From: DATKMS01 sp041497995
GTDB taxonomy: Bacteria; Desulfobacterota; Binatia; HRBIN30
Length of the DNA: 28,349 bases
Assembly (NCBI GenBank): GCA_041497995.1
Contig: JBGQHM010000039.1
Span: 1 to 28,349, forward strand
Reading direction: 5' to 3'
The translations under genes were made by a program, and so were the position numbers. The notes beneath the pieces were generated by a model that was not told the DNA's origin, ran no database searches, and worked only from the letters and a program-made list of their open reading frames with translations. Positions 25,985-28,349 of this stretch are shown in pieces (the first letter of the stretch is position 1; each line of letters begins with the position of its first letter).

Positions 25985-26000
25985 GATCGCTAGAGCGATC
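25985..26000. repeat. short perfect palindrome
   Basis: GATCGCT-AG-AGCGATC, 7-bp arms, between the lmo0937-like gene and the next membrane protein. It could be an operator or a weak hairpin; no T-run. Confidence 0.3.
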
Positions 26001-26087
26001 TCATGAGTCGAGTGCGCCGGACCGTCAAGCGCTCCCGCAGCGCGTTGGGCAGCCAAACGCGGGTGGATGCCTGATAAAGGAGGGTGC

Positions 26088-26450
26088 ATGAATGATCGAT
26101 CCACCGCGTTGCTCCTGATTGCCGTCGCGCTGGCGGGATACGGCGCGTACATCGCGGGCTACGTGCCCGCGATGCTGCTCGGCCAGCCCGTGCCGTTGCT
26201 GCTGATAGGTTTCGTCGTGCAAGCGGTGTGTGCCTTCGCGGCCGCGTTCGGTGTCTGGCGCGGCCAGCCGTGGGCCGCCGGTGTGGTGGTGGTGCTGGGG
26301 GTGAGCATCGCAGCCACGTGGCTCATCGAGGGGTTCGTCCTCGGCATCGTCGCCTATCTTCACGCCCTGCTAGTCGCGGTATTGGCCATCGTCGTCGCCT
26401 TCATCATCGCGGCGTACGTCAACCGCAAGCACGAACCGCGGATCGACTGA
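26088..26450 (+). CDS. small four-TM membrane protein of unknown function
   Basis: A 120-residue hydrophobic protein with four predicted membrane segments: TALLLIAVALAGYGAYIAGY, VPLLLIGFVVQAVCAFAAAF, AAGVVVVLGVSIAATWLI and ALLVAVLAIVVAFIIAAYV. It ends in a short charged tail (NRKHEPRID). I do not recognise a family. AAAGGAGGGTGC upstream fixes the start at 26088; the in-frame ATG at 26067 lacks such a site. It follows the lmo0937-like gene by about 145 bp and may belong to the same stress-type cluster. Confidence 0.75.
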   Translation: MNDRSTALLLIAVALAGYGAYIAGYVPAMLLGQPVPLLLIGFVVQAVCAFAAAFGVWRGQPWAAGVVVVLGVSIAATWLIEGFVLGIVAYLHALLVAVLAIVVAFIIAAYVNRKHEPRID

Positions 26451-26888
26451 TCGCGGTCGCGGTGTAGCTAGCGTTCGCAGCGCTACGCAGCTGCCGGAGT
26501 ACCGCCCGGCCTCGGTACTCGCCGCAGGAATGTGAGGTTTTCGAGAAGTTGCCGACCCTCGCGCGTCCGGCACCGCGAACGCCGCGACGCTGCGGTAGAA
26601 GTACGCGCGTAGGACGGTGACCCCGAACCGCATGAAGTTTCCCCTACGGCGAGACCCTCGACTAGGTTTCGCCGCGTAGCCTCGTCTCGCCGCGACCTCA
26701 AGACCACATCGGGTCGCGCCACTTTGGTCTCGACCGGGGTTTCTTCAACCTGCAGCCGTACCCACCAGTAGGTGGGGGAGAATGCAGGGATTGCGGGACA
26801 GCCCCGTCCATCACATGTTACACATTTTGAGGCACCACCCATTTGCTAAGAACACCCGCCTGTGTTGCGGCCAGATTTCTGCCTTGAT
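26451..26888. other. intergenic region before ftsH, holding element E
   Basis: About 440 bases without a credible gene; the minus-strand open frame across it (to 26842) is Arg-rich and has no ribosome binding site. It contains the fifth element copy and GC-rich half-repeats (GGCGAGACCCTCGAC and TCTCGCCGCGACCTC, about 26650-26700). Confidence 0.5.
26596..26614 (+). promoter_or_regulatory. conserved intergenic element, copy E (weakest)
   Basis: The core reads TAGAAGTACGCGCGTAGGA, preceded by GCGACGCTGCGG, which resembles the GCGACGCTACAGG before copy A. The downstream half of the element is not conserved. The core ends 274 bp before the ftsH start, farther than in the other cases; no small gene with a ribosome binding site was found in between. 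Confidence 0.5.
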
Positions 26889-28349
26889 ATGACGCGAGCG
26901 CGGTCGGCAATGGCGAACCTACCAACCACAAACGCGCCGGCGCGCCCGCCCAAGGACTCGAAAGAAGCTGCTGCGCGTCAGCCGCGGATGCGGCCGCAAT
27001 TGTGGTGGCTGATCTTTGCGGTTCTCATGATGGCGAACTACGTGGTGACGCGGGTGTTCTTCCCGGAACCATCGTCGATCACCATCCCCTATACGTTCTT
27101 CAAACAGCAGGTCGCGGCGGGCAATGTCGAGAACGTCACGAGCGTCGGTGATTCGATCCAAGGTGGTTTCAAAGCGGCAGTCACCTACCCACCCGAGAAG
27201 TCGGCAGCCCCGAACGCCAACGCCCCGGCAGCGGATGCCGATCAGGTCAAGCCGCACACCGCGATGCGTTTCAAGACGCAGCGGCCGGCCTTCGCCGACC
27301 CGGGTCTCGAAACGCTGCTCGAAGAGAAGGGTGTGGTCATCGATGCCGTCGACGAGAACGCGTCATCCTTGTTCAAGCTGCTGGTCGGCTTCGGTCCCAC
27401 GCTGCTGCTGATCGCCGCGTTCGTGTGGGTCAGTCGCCGCGCCGCTGCTGCTGGCGGCGGGCTCTTCGGCCTCGGCCGCAGCCGCGCCAAGCGCTACAGT
27501 GAGGAGCAGCCGAAGGTCACCTTCGATGACGTCGCCGGCATCGACGAGGCCGAGAACGAGCTGATCGAGATCGTCGATTTCTTGAAGAACCCCACGAAGT
27601 ACCAGAGGCTCGGCGGCACTGTACCGAAAGGCGTGCTGCTGGTCGGTGCACCCGGAACCGGCAAGACGCTGCTGGCGCGGGCAGTTGCTGGACAGGCAGG
27701 CGTCCCCTTCTTCAGTCTCAGCGCCTCCGAGTTCATCGAGATGATCGTTGGCGTCGGTGCGTCCCGCGTACGTGACCTGTTCCGGCAGGCTCGGGAGGCC
27801 GCGCCCTCCATCATCTTCATCGACGAGCTGGACGCCATCGGCCGCACTCGTGGGAGCGGCGCGCAGCTCGGCGGCCACGACGAGCGCGAGCAGACATTGA
27901 ACCAGATCCTGACCGAGATGGACGGCTTCGACTCCCGGGAAGGCGTCATTGTCCTGGCCGCGACGAACCGCGCCGACGTGCTCGACCAAGCCCTGCTACG
28001 ACCGGGCCGCTTCGATCGTCGCGTCGTGGTGCAGCGTCCCGACCGCGCCGGCCGCGCCGCGATTCTCAAGGTGCACACGAAGAATGTTCCCTTGGCGCCG
28101 GACGTGTCCCTCGAGCGCATTGCCGCCGAGACGCCCGGTCTGGTCGGTGCCGAGCTGCGCAACCTGGTTAACGAGGCAGCGCTACTGGCGGCACGTAAGG
28201 AAGCGAGTGCGGTCCGTGCTGAGGACTTCGGGGAGGCGATGCAGAAGATCACCCTCGGGCCGGCCCGCAATATTCTGCTCAATGCGGCGGATCGGGAGCG
28301 TACCGCATACCACGAAGCCGGCCACACGCTGCTCGCGCTGCTGGTACCA
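26889..28349 (+). CDS. ftsH: FtsH-type ATP-dependent zinc metalloprotease, 3' end beyond window
   Basis: The first 487 residues of a membrane AAA+ protease that extracts and degrades membrane and regulatory proteins. TM1 is LWWLIFAVLMMANYVVTRVF. A periplasmic domain of about 100 residues contains a Pro/Ala/Asn-rich insert (APNANAPAADADQ). TM2 is LFKLLVGFGPTLLLIAAFVW. The AAA domain has FDDVAGIDEAENEL, Walker A GAPGTGKT (Lys259), Walker B IIFIDELDAIG, and sensor/SRH ATNRADVLDQALLRPGRFDR. The zinc site YHEAGH (His475, Glu476, His479) appears just before the edge. The pore loop reads EMIVGVGASRV, with Ile286 where E. coli FtsH has Phe. The start is uncertain: ATG at 26889 or 26910, neither with a clear ribosome binding site. 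Confidence 0.93.
   Translation, partial: MTRARSAMANLPTTNAPARPPKDSKEAAARQPRMRPQLWWLIFAVLMMANYVVTRVFFPEPSSITIPYTFFKQQVAAGNVENVTSVGDSIQGGFKAAVTYPPEKSAAPNANAPAADADQVKPHTAMRFKTQRPAFADPGLETLLEEKGVVIDAVDENASSLFKLLVGFGPTLLLIAAFVWVSRRAAAAGGGLFGLGRSRAKRYSEEQPKVTFDDVAGIDEAENELIEIVDFLKNPTKYQRLGGTVPKGVLLVGAPGTGKTLLARAVAGQAGVPFFSLSASEFIEMIVGVGASRVRDLFRQAREAAPSIIFIDELDAIGRTRGSGAQLGGHDEREQTLNQILTEMDGFDSREGVIVLAATNRADVLDQALLRPGRFDRRVVVQRPDRAGRAAILKVHTKNVPLAPDVSLERIAAETPGLVGAELRNLVNEAALLAARKEASAVRAEDFGEAMQKITLGPARNILLNAADRERTAYHEAGHTLLALLVP

Noticed and set aside
26483..26842. 119-aa minus-strand open frame before ftsH
   Set aside because: Arg/Ser-rich with no domain or ribosome binding site; it spans element E and GC-rich half-repeats, so it is probably non-coding.

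Overview
The window is high-GC DNA (roughly 60% or more by eye) from a Gram-negative bacterium. Several predicted lipoproteins, an Omp85-type outer-membrane barrel, an RlpA-type protein and many exported proteins all imply two membranes. Gene content and codon style fit the deltaproteobacterial-grade phyla (Myxococcota, Desulfobacterota or Binatota-like), but nothing here fixes the taxon. I saw no tRNA, rRNA, CRISPR array or intact insertion sequence.

Layout on the left half. At 0-3.3 kb there is a possible DUF1328 remnant, an Fe/Mn superoxide dismutase, a REC-PAS-histidine kinase and a second partial copy of the dismutase 3' end. At 3.3-9.2 kb an apparent operon encodes three predicted lipoproteins with three unrelated phosphatase folds: an alkaline-phosphatase-superfamily phosphoesterase behind a beta-propeller, a histidine acid phosphatase and a calcineurin-like phosphoesterase. 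This looks like surface phosphate-ester scavenging. At 9.3-13.4 kb the minus strand carries an AI-2E-family transporter with a long helical tail, a small secreted protein and an MFS transporter.

Layout on the right half. At 13.5-15.1 kb are a frameshifted secreted Cys-rich two-repeat protein, a secreted FxLYD-like protein and an RlpA-like lipoprotein. At 15.4-18.1 kb a receiver-domain remnant precedes a membrane hybrid kinase. At 18.4-21.0 kb are a 34-residue metallothionein-like gene, an esterase lipoprotein with apparently permuted domain order and an overlapping exported protein. At 21.2-24.3 kb, on the minus strand, are a two-TM protein, CsbD, an alpha/beta hydrolase and an Omp85-like barrel. 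At 24.4-26.5 kb are a broken csbD, a flavin-binding split-barrel protein, an intact csbD and two small membrane proteins. An FtsH-type protease runs off the right edge.

Two patterns cut across the genes. First, a conserved intergenic element (core TAGAANYACGCGCGTRGKA) occurs five times. Four copies sit 60-135 bp upstream of, and point toward, small genes for secreted, metal-binding or stress-type proteins, which suggests a shared regulon signal. Second, the window holds several partial gene duplications: the dismutase tail, the esterase tail and csbD each recur on the far side of an intervening gene, and a receiver-domain tail sits in front of the hybrid kinase. Together with the small stress proteins, the oxidative-stress enzyme, the kinases and FtsH, this looks like an envelope and stress-response region shaped by repeated local duplication.
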